The notes under the pieces are model-generated. The model saw only the letters and a list, made by a program, of their open reading frames with translations. It was not told the origin of the DNA and did no database searches. A DNA stretch of 64,000 nucleotides from Kosakonia quasisacchari (GTDB lineage: Bacteria; Pseudomonadota; Gammaproteobacteria; Enterobacterales; Enterobacteriaceae): positions 22,320 to 86,319 of the forward strand of contig NZ_SJOP01000022.1 in the NCBI RefSeq assembly GCF_004331415.1. The letters are read 5' to 3'. A program made the position numbers and the translations under genes. How positions within the stretch are numbered: position 1 is the first letter of the stretch; the number at the start of each line of letters is the position of its first letter. Below are positions 8,480-18,004 of the stretch, one piece after another.

Positions 8480-9100
8480 TTAGCGGGAAATAATCAGGTG
8501 GATACCAAAACCGGCAAACAGTGCACCCGCAAAACCATCAATCCACTTCGCCAGACGCTGATAACCCCGACGAATTTTCGGTAAGGCGAACAAGCTGGCC
8601 ACCACGGTAAACCAGGCGAACGTTTCCACCGCAATCAGCATAAAAATACCCCAGCGCGCGCCAGCGCCCACGCTATCACCGACGAACAGTGAAAACACCG
8701 AGCCAAAGTAAATGATCGCTTTCGGGTTGGCGAGATTGGTCAGTAACCCTTTGATAAAGCTGCGCCCGCTGGCGGCCAGCTCAACCTGCGGCGCGTCGCT
8801 GCTTTGCGGATCTTTTTTCAACGCGCCGCGCAACATCTGGTAGCCCATCCAGCATAAATACAGGCCACCGCCGACCATAATGATGTTATGCAGCCACGCC
8901 ATTTTTGCGAGGATCAAATTCAGGCCGAGCAGCGCCACGCCCGCCCAAATCATGACACCGGCGGTAATGCCAAGCACGCCCATCATCGCTTCTTTGCGCG
9001 AGCGGCTCACGGCGGTTTGTGACACGAAGAAGAAGTCGGGGCCGGGGCTCATCAGTGCAACGATATGCACCAGCGCCACGGTGAGAAATAGCATCAACAT
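8480..9100 (-). CDS. rhtC: Threonine exporter RhtC (LysE family)
   Basis: RhtC pumps threonine out across the inner membrane. The 206 residues match E. coli RhtC nearly end to end. The LysE-family MSPGPDFFFV motif is near residue 18 and LTNLANPKAIIYF is near residue 119, as in rhtB. It lies downstream of recQ on the same strand, 60 bp away, the E. coli arrangement. Confidence 0.96.
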   Translation of the reverse strand: MLMLFLTVALVHIVALMSPGPDFFFVSQTAVSRSRKEAMMGVLGITAGVMIWAGVALLGLNLILAKMAWLHNIIMVGGGLYLCWMGYQMLRGALKKDPQSSDAPQVELAASGRSFIKGLLTNLANPKAIIYFGSVFSLFVGDSVGAGARWGIFMLIAVETFAWFTVVASLFALPKIRRGYQRLAKWIDGFAGALFAGFGIHLIISR

Positions 9101-9160
9101 AGATAACTCGCGGGAAATAGTTCAGTGGGTCACTATCCTCCCACTTTTTTCGCAGACTGA

Positions 9161-10987
9161 CTACTCTTCTTCGCCGTCCACATGGGCGCGGATCAATGCC
9201 ATAAACTCCTGGCCAAAACGCTCTAGTTTGCGCGTTCCCACACCGTTGACGCTGAGCATTTCACCCGGCGATAGCGGCATCTGTTCGGCCATTTCAATCA
9301 GCGTCGCATCGTTAAATACCACGTAAGGCGGAATGTTCTCTTCATCGGCAATCGCTTTACGCAACTTGCGCAGCTTGGCGAACAGCTTGCGGTCATAGTT
9401 GCCGACCGCCGCTTTCTGCATCACTTTCGGTTTCAGCGCCACCATACGCGGTACCGCCAGCATCAGCGGCACTTCACCACGCAGCAGCGGGCGCGCCGCT
9501 TCAGTAAGCTGCAACGCAGAATGCTGGGCAATGTTTTGCGTGGCGAAGCCCAGGTGAATGAGCTGGCGGATCACGCTCACCCAATGTTCGTGGCTTTGCT
9601 CACGGCCGATACCGTAGACCGGTAATTTGTCATGACCAAACTCGCGGATGCGCTGGTTATTCGCCCCGCGCAGCACTTCCACCACATAACCCATGCCGAA
9701 ACGCTGATTCACGCGGTAAATAGCCGACAGCGCTTTTTGCGCGTCCTGTAAGCCGTCGTACTGGCGCGGCGGATCGAGGCAAATATCGCAGTTACCGCAG
9801 GGTTCCTGGCGACCTTCGCCAAAATAATTAAGCAGCACCAAACGGCGGCAGGTTTGCGCTTCAGCAAATGCGCCCATCGCATTGAGCTTGTGCCGCTCGA
9901 TATCCTGCAACGGCCCGGCGGGTTTCTCTTCCAGGCAGCGGCGCAGCCACGCCATATCCGCCGGATCGTAAAACAGCATCGCTTCCGCAGGCAGGCCATC
10001 ACGCCCGGCGCGACCGGTTTCCTGATAATAGGATTCGATATTGCGCGGAATGTCGAAATGCACCACGAAACGCACGTTAGGCTTGTTGATGCCCATCCCA
10101 AACGCGACTGTCGCCACGACAATCTGCAAATCGTCGCGTTGGAACTGTTCCTGCACGCGCGCCCGCACCTCATTTTCCAGCCCGGCATGATAGGCCGCTG
10201 CGCTAAAACCGCGACTTTGCAAACGGGCGGTGGTGTCTTCAACTTTCGCCCGGCTGTTGCAATAAACGATGCCGCACTTGCCGCGCTGCTCCTGCACATA
10301 ACGCAGCAGCTGATCGAGCGGCTTAAATTTTTCCATCAGCATATAGCGAATGTTCGGGCGGTCGAAGCTGCTGACCTGAATCAGCGGATCGTTAAGCCCC
10401 AGCAAACGTTCAATGTCGCGGCGGGTTGTGTCATCGGCGGTGGCGGTCAGCGCCATAAACGGCACAGAAGGCAGCATCTGGCGCAACTGGCCCAGCGCGG
10501 CGTATTCCGGGCGGAAATCGTGCCCCCACTGGGAAATACAGTGCGCTTCGTCAACGGCCAACAGCACCGGGTTCCACTGGCGCAGTTGATCGAGGAAGTT
10601 GTCGAGCATCAGGCGCTCAGGGGCGATATAGAGCAGGCGAATCTGGCCGTTGCGACAGCCGTTGATAACGTCAAATTGCTGTTCACGGCTCTGGGAAGAG
10701 TTCAGGCACGCCGCCGCAACACCGTTTGCCAGCAGCTGATCGACCTGATCTTTCATCAGCGAGATGAGCGGTGAAACCACTACCGTCAGGCCATTTAGCA
10801 CCAGCGCCGGGATTTGGTAGCACAGGGACTTCCCACCGCCGGTTGGCATCACCACGAGGCAGTCGCGGCCGCTCAGTACGGTGTCGATAATATCCTGCTG
10901 GCCCGGGCGGAATTGCTGGTAGCCGAAGGTCTCTTGCAAAACCTGTTTCGCCAGCGATTCCTGATTCAATACTTCCGCCTGTGCCAC
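9161..10987 (-). CDS. recQ: ATP-dependent 3'-5' DNA helicase RecQ
   Basis: RecQ unwinds recombination intermediates and works with RecF-pathway proteins and topoisomerase III. The 608 residues hold Walker A GGGKS at 50-54, the DEAH box at 146-149 with the RecQ-specific aromatic loop right after it, and a C-terminal helicase domain with the Arg finger region QETGRAGRDG. A zinc site in the RQC domain (CGNCDIC and an upstream Cys) and a C-terminal HRDC domain (about 530-605) follow. All motifs are intact. Confidence 0.98.
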   Translation of the reverse strand: MAQAEVLNQESLAKQVLQETFGYQQFRPGQQDIIDTVLSGRDCLVVMPTGGGKSLCYQIPALVLNGLTVVVSPLISLMKDQVDQLLANGVAAACLNSSQSREQQFDVINGCRNGQIRLLYIAPERLMLDNFLDQLRQWNPVLLAVDEAHCISQWGHDFRPEYAALGQLRQMLPSVPFMALTATADDTTRRDIERLLGLNDPLIQVSSFDRPNIRYMLMEKFKPLDQLLRYVQEQRGKCGIVYCNSRAKVEDTTARLQSRGFSAAAYHAGLENEVRARVQEQFQRDDLQIVVATVAFGMGINKPNVRFVVHFDIPRNIESYYQETGRAGRDGLPAEAMLFYDPADMAWLRRCLEEKPAGPLQDIERHKLNAMGAFAEAQTCRRLVLLNYFGEGRQEPCGNCDICLDPPRQYDGLQDAQKALSAIYRVNQRFGMGYVVEVLRGANNQRIREFGHDKLPVYGIGREQSHEHWVSVIRQLIHLGFATQNIAQHSALQLTEAARPLLRGEVPLMLAVPRMVALKPKVMQKAAVGNYDRKLFAKLRKLRKAIADEENIPPYVVFNDATLIEMAEQMPLSPGEMLSVNGVGTRKLERFGQEFMALIRAHVDGEEE

Positions 10988-11008
10988 TCTGACCCCGTTT
11001 ACCTGAAA

Positions 11009-11037
11009 TAAAAACAGGCGCTATTTTCAGCGCCTGA
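11009..11037 (-). terminator. Intrinsic terminator after pldA
   Basis: On the minus strand CAGGCGCT and AGCGCCTG form an 8 bp stem with a six-base loop, followed by TTTTTATTT. It lies just past the pldA stop and before recQ, so it ends pldA transcription. Confidence 0.85.
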
Positions 11038-11054
11038 GAGAGAAACTGCAATGC

Positions 11055-11924
11055 TTAAAACAGATCGTTAAGCATCACGCCCACGCCGACACGTGTCTGA
11101 TTGAAATTGTAGTCAATCAACGATTCGCCGTACCCGCTGTAGACCTGCGTATAAAGGCGCACGTGTTTGGTAACAGGATAGCTTAGCCCGATTTCCGCGC
11201 CGCCGTAGCCGGTATTCCAGTTATATTGGCCTTTTGCGCTGAGGATCGCATCGCCCAGTTGATAACCAATTTTCAGTTGGTAATAGCCCATATATTTGGT
11301 GATATCCGGGTTGTCATCAACCGATCCCACCACATACCAGGGTTTCACTTCCACCAGCCAGTTGCCGCTTTGCGCCATCAAGCGCGTATAGACGCGGTTC
11401 CAGCTGCGTGAAGTCGGGTCGGAACGCCCGTTCGAATCGTGGTTAAAGCCAAACTCCACGTCGCGCAGCGTCCAGCCAGCAAACTCGTAATCCGTAGCGA
11501 AACCGAGAAACAGTTGCGGTTCGTAGTTGGTTTCACGGAATGGAGAAGACTCTCCGCTGTTTGACAACTGCCACCAGGATTTTTGCGTGTAGGAACCACC
11601 GAACACCGAGTTTGGCCCCAAAATCCCGCGCCAGAGAGGGAACGCCAGGCTGAGCTGGAACTTCACTTCATCTTTGCGCGCATTATCTGCCCAGTTATAG
11701 GAGCGAATCGCTTCTTTGTTTATATCGCTGGTATCGGTGTAGATAACGTAGTTGGATTCATAAGGATAGAGCGTGAACGGATTGTCGTGCTCCTGTAATA
11801 AATTGGCGATGATGCTACCGCGCACGGCTGGTGCATCATGAACTTCTTTTACCGTCGCTTCTTGTGCGTAAGCCATAAACGGCAGTGCAAGCACTGCGAA
11901 AAACCAACCCAGAGAGGTCCGCAT
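11055..11924 (-). CDS. pldA: Outer-membrane phospholipase A (OmpLA)
   Basis: PldA is a 12-stranded outer-membrane barrel that hydrolyses phospholipids mislocalised to the outer leaflet; it acts as a calcium-dependent dimer. The chosen ATG (MRTSLGW) gives 289 residues, the E. coli length, with a 20-residue signal peptide ending MAYA before QEATV. The catalytic His and Ser are in NHDSNGRSDPTSRSW (about 162 and 164 of the precursor). The C-terminus ends in Phe, as barrels recognised by the BAM machine do. An ATG seven codons upstream is less likely. Confidence 0.97.
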   Translation of the reverse strand: MRTSLGWFFAVLALPFMAYAQEATVKEVHDAPAVRGSIIANLLQEHDNPFTLYPYESNYVIYTDTSDINKEAIRSYNWADNARKDEVKFQLSLAFPLWRGILGPNSVFGGSYTQKSWWQLSNSGESSPFRETNYEPQLFLGFATDYEFAGWTLRDVEFGFNHDSNGRSDPTSRSWNRVYTRLMAQSGNWLVEVKPWYVVGSVDDNPDITKYMGYYQLKIGYQLGDAILSAKGQYNWNTGYGGAEIGLSYPVTKHVRLYTQVYSGYGESLIDYNFNQTRVGVGVMLNDLF

Positions 11925-12083
11925 CGATTTGCTGCTCCAAATCATATTGTTGAATTGACGAATTTCCCCGCAAGTATTCTACATATTTATTGAGTCACTG
12001 CTCATGTATCGGTTCCGAAAGTGGAAATCAACAAACGATAAGCATAATATCAACATTTCATTAACTCATCGGATCAGATAGCC

Positions 12084-12551
12084 ATGTCAGTTGTTCTCAC
12101 AGCGGAAGAAGTCCTGAAAACGGTCGGCGAGATATTCGTTTATCACATGCCATTTAATCGTGCGTTAGGGCTGGAGCTGGAGCGCTATGAAAAAGAGTAC
12201 GCGCAGCTGAGTTTCAATAACCAACCTATGATGGTCGGCAACTGGGCGCAAAGCATTTTACACGGCGGCGTGATTGCCTCCGCGCTGGATGTTGCTGCTG
12301 GTCTGGTTTGCGTGGGCAGCACGTTAACCCGCCATGAAACCATTAGCGAAGAGGAGCTGCGTCAGCGTTTAGCACGGATGGGTACGATCGATTTACGCGT
12401 CGATTATCTGCGACCAGGTCGCGGCACGCGCTTTACCGCCAGCAGCAGCTTGCTGCGCGCGGGTAATAAAGTTGCTGTCGCGCGCGTAGAGTTGCACAAC
12501 GAAGAGCAGCTCTATATCGCCAGCGCGACCGCCACCTACATGGTGGGGTGA
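12084..12551 (+). CDS. yigI: Thioesterase family protein YigI
   Basis: The 155-residue hot-dog-fold protein carries the PaaI-like LHGGVIASALDVAAG helix and a YLRPGRG strand that usually shapes the acyl-CoA site. E. coli YigI has been reported as an acyl-CoA thioesterase acting on medium and long chains in fatty-acid degradation. The substrate here is inferred from that homology. It stands alone between pldA (divergent) and rarD, whose start is 55 bp away on the same strand. Confidence 0.88.
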   Translation: MSVVLTAEEVLKTVGEIFVYHMPFNRALGLELERYEKEYAQLSFNNQPMMVGNWAQSILHGGVIASALDVAAGLVCVGSTLTRHETISEEELRQRLARMGTIDLRVDYLRPGRGTRFTASSSLLRAGNKVAVARVELHNEEQLYIASATATYMVG

Positions 12552-12606
12552 GCCCGCCATCAAAATCGGGTACCATGAGAATTCATTTCAGCTAAGAGTT
12601 ATCCCG

Positions 12607-13503
12607 ATGGATGCAAAACAGACGCGGCTGGGCGTGCTTCTCGCCCTGGCCGCTTATTTTATTTGGGGCATTGCCCCGGCTTATTTCAAAGTGATCTGGT
12701 TCGTTCCGGCCGATGAAATTCTTACGCATCGCGTGATCTGGTCTTTCTTCTTTATGCTGGCGTTGATTAGCGTGAGCCGTCAGTGGCGCAGCGTGAAAGC
12801 CCTGCTGCAAACGCCGAAAAAGATCCTGCTGCTGGCGCTCTCTGCCGTGCTGGTGGGGGGAAACTGGTTATTGTTTATCTGGGCGGTAAATCATAACCAT
12901 ATGCTGGAAGCCAGCCTAGGCTACTTTATTAACCCGCTGGTGAATATTCTGCTGGGGATGCTGTTTTTGGGCGAGCGTTTCCGTCGCATGCAGTGGCTGG
13001 CGGTGCTGCTGGCAGCTATTGGTGTGCTGGTACAACTGTGGACATTTGGCTCGCTGCCGGTCATCGCACTTGGCCTGGCCTTTAGCTTTGCTTTTTACGG
13101 CCTGCTGCGCAAAAAAATTGCGGTGGAAGCACAAACCGGCATGTTGATAGAAACGTTATGGCTACTGCCGGTGGCGGCGATTTGGTTGTTCGGCATTACC
13201 GACAGCCCGACCAGCCATATGGGGCAAAACAGCCTGTCGCTTAATCTGCTCTTAATGGCTGCGGGTATCGTAACCACGGTGCCGCTGCTTTGCTTTACCG
13301 GTGCGGCAACGCGTCTGCGCCTGTCAACGCTCGGCTTCTTCCAGTACATTGGCCCGACGTTGATGTTCGTGCTGGCGGTGCTTTTTTACGGCGAACATCC
13401 CGGCGCGGATAAAATGGTGACCTTCGGCTTTATCTGGGTTGCGCTGGCTATCTTTGTACTCGACGCGGTTTATACGCAGCGCGGTTTACGCAAAAAAGTC
13501 TGA
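12607..13503 (+). CDS. rarD: EamA-family transporter RarD
   Basis: The 298-residue protein has about ten membrane helices in two EamA/DMT repeats and the family start KQTRLGVLLALAAYFIWG. It is named for chloramphenicol-sensitive phenotypes in Pseudomonas; the true substrate is not established. Neighbours yigI, yigG and yigF match the E. coli order. A hairpin (GGGCGGA/TCCGCCC, 13514-13530) lies after its stop without a U tract. Confidence 0.93.
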   Translation: MDAKQTRLGVLLALAAYFIWGIAPAYFKVIWFVPADEILTHRVIWSFFFMLALISVSRQWRSVKALLQTPKKILLLALSAVLVGGNWLLFIWAVNHNHMLEASLGYFINPLVNILLGMLFLGERFRRMQWLAVLLAAIGVLVQLWTFGSLPVIALGLAFSFAFYGLLRKKIAVEAQTGMLIETLWLLPVAAIWLFGITDSPTSHMGQNSLSLNLLLMAAGIVTTVPLLCFTGAATRLRLSTLGFFQYIGPTLMFVLAVLFYGEHPGADKMVTFGFIWVALAIFVLDAVYTQRGLRKKV

Positions 13504-13635
13504 TGACACTTATGGGCGGAATATCCGCCCCAATACCTACAAAAATTTAGAGGTAAGGTTTTACTCAATCGCGTAATGGGCAATGGAATGCTATGTTTGC
13601 CCCTTCGTCATTATGTTATTCAGGATGAATCAGCA

Positions 13636-14061
13636 ATGATCCGCAGGATTTTTTTGCCGTCGGGCAAAACGTGCCTCGCGCGTGGGCCATATATCCTTAT
13701 CTTTTTACTTCTGCATATTCTCTTTTTAATTGTCGCCTTTAATGTGGCCGAACTGCCTATTCTGCCGCTGGTGTGCTTCCTGCTTTACACCTATTTAAAG
13801 CTAAATATTAACGCGCAACGCTGCCGAGATAGCGGCGCAAAAGGCCGCTATGTGGTCATTCTTTCACTGCTGGTCTACCTGGCATCGCTGGCGGTTGCCG
13901 CCACCTGTGTTGTCAGTGATGTAGAGTGCGTGAGCTTAGGTATCAGAATCTATTTCGGCTACGATGTGCTGGTCTTTTTCGTCTTTATGCTCGCACCGAC
14001 GCAGCTAAAACAAATTCATTCGACGGACCAAGTGTCTATTTCAGGAGGGGAAAATGAGTAA
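13636..14061 (+). CDS. yigG: Inner-membrane protein YigG
   Basis: The 141-residue protein has about four hydrophobic helices and a cytoplasmic-style loop INAQRCRDSGAKG, the layout of DUF805-like small membrane proteins. The start MIRRIFLPSGKTCLARG is preferred over an ATG 20 codons upstream because conservation-like structure begins there and AGGA precedes it. Position between rarD and yigF identifies it as yigG, though E. coli YigG is somewhat shorter. The function is unknown. Its last eight bases overlap yigF. Confidence 0.75.
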   Translation: MIRRIFLPSGKTCLARGPYILIFLLLHILFLIVAFNVAELPILPLVCFLLYTYLKLNINAQRCRDSGAKGRYVVILSLLVYLASLAVAATCVVSDVECVSLGIRIYFGYDVLVFFVFMLAPTQLKQIHSTDQVSISGGENE

Positions 14062-14446
14062 CATCAACACTTATGATTATAAAAGTGACCCGTCATTAAG
14101 CGACAAATGGAAGTATCGTTTCGCATTCTATGAGAAGAATGGTTATCCCTCTTTTTGGGGGATGACCCCGGCATGGAAAAGCGCCTATAAAGAAATGACC
14201 TTTGGGCAGAAGATAAAAGTCTCTTTCAATTTCTTCGCCTGGTTTTTTTCTATTATCTATTTGCTGATCCTTGGCTTGTGGAAGAAAGCCCTGTTAGTTT
14301 TAGTTATCAACGTTGTCGTTATCGTGGTTGCGCTTATTTTTAACCTTGGCTTCCTGGGCTATATGGTCAACGCCATCATCGCCTGTCGGGCCAATATTTG
14401 GTATTACGATCTAAAAGTGAAGGGCAAACAGGACTGGAGCCTGTAA
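14054..14446 (+). CDS. yigF: DUF2628-type membrane protein YigF
   Basis: The 130-residue protein starts with a polar region (SDKWKYRFAFYEKNG) and then has a conserved amphipathic stretch and two or three membrane helices, as in DUF2628 proteins. A strong ribosome site AGGAGGGG lies five bases before the ATG, inside the end of yigG, so the two are translationally coupled. The function is unknown. It is convergent with corA across a bidirectional terminator. Confidence 0.78.
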   Translation: MSNINTYDYKSDPSLSDKWKYRFAFYEKNGYPSFWGMTPAWKSAYKEMTFGQKIKVSFNFFAWFFSIIYLLILGLWKKALLVLVINVVVIVVALIFNLGFLGYMVNAIIACRANIWYYDLKVKGKQDWSL

Positions 14447-14448
14447 TA

Positions 14449-14479
14449 AAAAAGGTTCAGCGCTATGCTGAACCTTTTT
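14449..14479. terminator. Bidirectional terminator between yigF and corA
   Basis: AAAAAGGTTCAGC and GCTGAACCTTTTT form a 13 bp stem with A-rich and T-rich flanks, so it can end transcription from both sides. Confidence 0.9.
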
Positions 14480-14482
14480 GTT

Positions 14483-15433
14483 TTACAGCCAGTTGCGGCG
14501 TTTGAAGTAAAGATAAGGCGCGAGCCCCGCGAGGATCATAAAGATGATTGCGCCAGGGTAACCAAAGCTCCAGTGCAGTTCGGGCATAAACTCAAAGTTC
14601 ATGCCGTAGCTGGAAGCCACCAGCGTCGGCGGCAGAAACACGACCGATACCACCGAGAAGATCTTGATGATGCGGTTCTGCTCGATATTGATAAAACCCA
14701 TCGCTGCCTGCATCAGGAAGTTCACTTTCTGGAACAGGGATTCGTTATGCGGAAGCAGGGATTCGATATCGCGCAGGATCTCGCGCGCCTGCTCAAGCTG
14801 GCCTGCCGGTAAACGTGCCTTACGCACCAGGAAGTTCAACGCGCGCTGGGTATCCATCAGACACAGGCGCACCTTCCAGCCGATATCTTCCTGTTCCGCC
14901 AGCGTCGAAAGCGCGTCGTCGTACTCGTCGCCCTGCTGGCCTTCCATAATGACGCGGCTCAGCTTTTCCAGATCGCTGTAAATATTTTCGATTTCATCCG
15001 CCAACTGCTCAATTTTGGTTTCGAACAGATCCAGCAGCAGTTCATAAGCGTTGCCGTCGACCATCTCCTGGCTACGGGCTCGCATACGATACAGGCGGAA
15101 CGCCGGCAGTTCGCGTTCACGCAGGGTGAACAGGCGACCTTCGCGGATGGTGAATGCTACGGTTGAGTTTCCCGCGTGATCCTCTGCATCTTCAAAAAAG
15201 AAGAAGGAGTGAATGTGCAGGCCGTCTTCGTCTTCAAAAAAACGCGCCGACGCTTCGATGTCTTCCAGTTCAGGTCGGGTGGCCAGGTTCTGGCCCAATT
15301 CCGTTTGCACGCGGGTACGTTCTTCATCGTCCGGCTCGACCAAATCAACCCAAACAGAGCTGGCGAGGTGCTTGATTTCGTCAGCCTCAAGGCGGGTTAA
15401 ACGATTGTTTTCCAGTTGAAATGCGCTCAGCAT
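14483..15433 (-). CDS. corA: Magnesium/cobalt/nickel channel CorA
   Basis: CorA is the main constitutive Mg2+ uptake channel, a homopentamer. The 316 residues have a large acidic cytoplasmic domain and two C-terminal helices. The selectivity motif GMN is at 277-279, followed by the periplasmic loop MPEL, and the protein ends in the basic KRRNWL. The start MLSAFQLENN matches the family; an in-frame ATG 16 codons upstream is not used. A 359 bp leader with a short reading frame and hairpin precedes it, matching corL-mediated Rho-dependent control in Salmonella. Confidence 0.97.
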   Translation of the reverse strand: MLSAFQLENNRLTRLEADEIKHLASSVWVDLVEPDDEERTRVQTELGQNLATRPELEDIEASARFFEDEDGLHIHSFFFFEDAEDHAGNSTVAFTIREGRLFTLRERELPAFRLYRMRARSQEMVDGNAYELLLDLFETKIEQLADEIENIYSDLEKLSRVIMEGQQGDEYDDALSTLAEQEDIGWKVRLCLMDTQRALNFLVRKARLPAGQLEQAREILRDIESLLPHNESLFQKVNFLMQAAMGFINIEQNRIIKIFSVVSVVFLPPTLVASSYGMNFEFMPELHWSFGYPGAIIFMILAGLAPYLYFKRRNWL

Positions 15434-15559
15434 AGCCGGGACTCCCAATGCAAAAAATATCGGACAGTTCGGTGGGCACACAAAGAAACAAATTGGGTTT
15501 CAGACCATTAAACAGCCTGACTCAGCGCGACGGGGAATACAGCGGGTCGCTGACAACCT

Positions 15560-15591
15560 CTAAGGCCATCAGCATGAGGAGATAGCCTTAG
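15560..15591 (-). promoter_or_regulatory. corA leader hairpin overlapping the leader-peptide stop
   Basis: On the minus strand CTAAGGC pairs with GCCTTAG across an 18-base loop. The TAA of the short frame at 15588-15644 lies in the 5' arm, so a ribosome there would melt the stem. This is the geometry expected for translation-coupled attenuation. Confidence 0.55.
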
Positions 15592-15644
15592 GAGTTGTTC
15601 CTGAAAACCAGGAAATTGAGCCAGTATCTACTGGGTGTGTCCAA
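15588..15644 (-). CDS. corL: Probable corA leader peptide CorL
   Basis: An 18-codon frame (LDTPSRYWLN to RNNS, read from a TTG start) is preceded at proper distance by AAGAGGA. It sits about 150 bases upstream of corA, and its stop overlaps a hairpin. In Salmonella a short translated frame, corL, in the corA leader sets Rho-dependent termination in response to Mg2+. I assign this by position and architecture. There is no in-frame ATG nearby, so translation from TTG is an inference. Confidence 0.5.
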   Translation of the reverse strand: MDTPSRYWLNFLVFRNNS

Positions 15645-15792
15645 GGCGAATGTCCTCTTAGCGTGATCGTGCGCGCATGTTACGCCAGCACTCAGAAGGC
15701 GTCAACACGCAACGAAACGCTAAAGAGCAATATTTGCCCTTCAGCGTATAAGGCTAGCAGAATATTACAAAATAATGATACTTTTCTGAAAG

Positions 15793-17955
15793 TTACACGG
15801 TTTCGAGCTTGGCGTAAGCCGCCACCAACCATTTAATACCCTGCCCCTGGAAAGCCACCTGTAAACGGCTGTGCTCGCCGCTGCCCTCCATATTTACCAC
15901 CGTGCCTTCGCCAAATTTGGCGTGGCGGACACGCTGACCAAGTTTAAAGCCAGTGTCGCTCTGCGCAACCGGCGTACCCATGCGCTGATGACTAACCGGT
16001 CGGCTGATGCTGGCACGCAGACGCACCTCTTCCACACACTCTTCCGGCAGCTCGCCAATAAAGCGCGACGGGCGGTGATACACCTCTTTGCCATACAGGC
16101 GGCGCGTTTCCGCATAGGTTAAGGTCAGTTTTTGCATGGCGCGCGTCACACCGACATATGCCAGACGGCGCTCCTCTTCCAGCCGCCCGCCTTCATCCAG
16201 TGACATTTGGCTGGGGAACATGCCCTCTTCCATGCCGACAATAAACACCTGCGGGAACTCCAGACCTTTCGCCGAGTGCAGCGTCATTAACTGCACGGCA
16301 TCTTGCCAGGTATCTGCTTGCCCTTCACCCGCTTCGAGTGCGGCGTGGGAGAGAAATGCCTGCAGCGGCATCAAATCTTCGTCTTCTTCGTTGTAGCTGA
16401 ACTGGCGCGTGGCGGTAACCAGTTCCTCTAAGTTCTCAATACGCGTCTGGCCCTTTTCGCCTTTTTCCTGCTCGTACATCATGCGCAGGCCGGAATCGCT
16501 GATCACCCGGTCGGTTTGCACATGCAGCGGCATATCCGCCGTTTCCTGTGCCAGCGCGTCAATCAGTTCGAGGAAACGTTGCAGCGCGCTCGCCGCACGG
16601 CCCGCCAGCGCTTTCTCTTGTAATAACTCGCGCGTCGCTTGCCATAACGTCAACTGGCGATCGCGCGAGGTTTGGCGCACCACGTCCAGCGTACGGTCGC
16701 CGATGCCGCGCGTTGGCGTATTGACCACGCGCTCAAAGGCGGCGTCATCATTGCGGTTGGCGATCAGGCGCAGGTAGGAGAGCGCATCTTTAATTTCCTG
16801 ACGTTCGAAGAAGCGCATACCGCCATAAATCCGGTACGGCATGCTGGCTTGCAGCAGCGCCTCTTCCAGCACGCGCGACTGGGCGTTGCTGCGATAAAGA
16901 ATGGCGCACTGCGTCAGCTGCCCGCCGTTATCCTGCCAGGCTTTAATGCGATTGACGACATAACGCGCTTCATCCAGCTCGTTAAAGGCGCAGTAGAGTG
17001 AAATCAACTCGCCGTCGACGCCATCAGTCCACAGCTTTTTACCCAGACGCCCGTTGTTGTTCTCAATCAGGGCGTTCGCCGCGCTCAGGATATTGCTGGT
17101 CGAACGGTAGTTCTGTTCCAGACGAATCGTCTGCGCGCCGGGAAAGTCCTTCAGGAAGCGCTGGATATTTTCCACCTGCGCACCACGCCAGCCGTAAATG
17201 GACTGGTCATCGTCGCCGACGATCATCACTTTGCCGGTATCGCCCGCCAGCAGGCGGATCCACGCATATTGAATGTTGTTGGTATCCTGGAACTCATCTA
17301 CCAGGATATTGGTAAAGCGTTCGCGGTAGTGCTGCAAAATATGCGGCTTGTTGAGCCACAACTCATGGGCGCGCAGCAGCAGCTCGGCGAAATCCACTAG
17401 CCCGGCGCGATCGCAGGCTTCCTGGTAGGCCTGGTAAACCTTCTGCCAGGTTTGTTCCACCGGGTTACCGAAACTTTGAATATGGTGCGGACGAATGCCT
17501 TCGTCTTTCTGGCCGTTGATGTACCACATCGCCTGGCGAGGCGGCCATTGCTTCTCGTCAAGGTTCATCGCTTTGATCAGGCGTTTGAGCAAACGCAGCT
17601 GATCTTCACTATCCAGAATCTGGAAATCCTGCGGAAGATTGGCGTCCATATGGTGCGCGCGCAGCAAACGGTGCGCGAGGCCGTGGAACGTGCCAACCCA
17701 CATCCCTCCCTGCATTGTACCCATCAGTTGGCCAATACGGTGGCGCATTTCCGCCGCCGCTTTGTTGGTGAAAGTCACCGCCATAATCGAGTATGGCGAG
17801 CAGTTTTCCACGGTCATCAGCCAGGCGATACGGTGTACCAGAACGCGCGTCTTACCGCTCCCCGCCCCTGCCAGCACCAGCATATTGCTGCGCTCGGCGG
17901 CTACGGCGTCGCGCTGTTTGTCATTGAGGCTGTCGAGCAGATAAGAAACGTCCAT
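15793..17955 (-). CDS. uvrD: DNA helicase II (UvrD)
   Basis: UvrD is a superfamily 1A 3'-5' helicase for mismatch and nucleotide excision repair and for removing RecA and stalled RNA polymerase. The product is 720 residues from MDVSYLLDSL; two extra upstream codons (MP) are excluded. Walker A GAGSGKT is at 30-36, motif II DEFQDTN near 220, the QNYRS motif near 285, and the late VTRA/YVGVTRA motif VI is present. A C-terminal Tudor-like tail (KFGEGTVVNMEGSG) binds RNA polymerase in E. coli. Confidence 0.98.
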   Translation of the reverse strand: MDVSYLLDSLNDKQRDAVAAERSNMLVLAGAGSGKTRVLVHRIAWLMTVENCSPYSIMAVTFTNKAAAEMRHRIGQLMGTMQGGMWVGTFHGLAHRLLRAHHMDANLPQDFQILDSEDQLRLLKRLIKAMNLDEKQWPPRQAMWYINGQKDEGIRPHHIQSFGNPVEQTWQKVYQAYQEACDRAGLVDFAELLLRAHELWLNKPHILQHYRERFTNILVDEFQDTNNIQYAWIRLLAGDTGKVMIVGDDDQSIYGWRGAQVENIQRFLKDFPGAQTIRLEQNYRSTSNILSAANALIENNNGRLGKKLWTDGVDGELISLYCAFNELDEARYVVNRIKAWQDNGGQLTQCAILYRSNAQSRVLEEALLQASMPYRIYGGMRFFERQEIKDALSYLRLIANRNDDAAFERVVNTPTRGIGDRTLDVVRQTSRDRQLTLWQATRELLQEKALAGRAASALQRFLELIDALAQETADMPLHVQTDRVISDSGLRMMYEQEKGEKGQTRIENLEELVTATRQFSYNEEDEDLMPLQAFLSHAALEAGEGQADTWQDAVQLMTLHSAKGLEFPQVFIVGMEEGMFPSQMSLDEGGRLEEERRLAYVGVTRAMQKLTLTYAETRRLYGKEVYHRPSRFIGELPEECVEEVRLRASISRPVSHQRMGTPVAQSDTGFKLGQRVRHAKFGEGTVVNMEGSGEHSRLQVAFQGQGIKWLVAAYAKLETV

Positions 17956-18004
17956 TGGCACCGCCGCGAAATATTACTGGGAATTTATACAGAACAGCTG
18001 GTGA

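Noticed and set aside
13636..14446. yigG-yigF pair as a new small-membrane-protein system
   Set aside because: Order and type match the E. coli rarD-yigG-yigF-corA region; they are conserved unknowns, not new.
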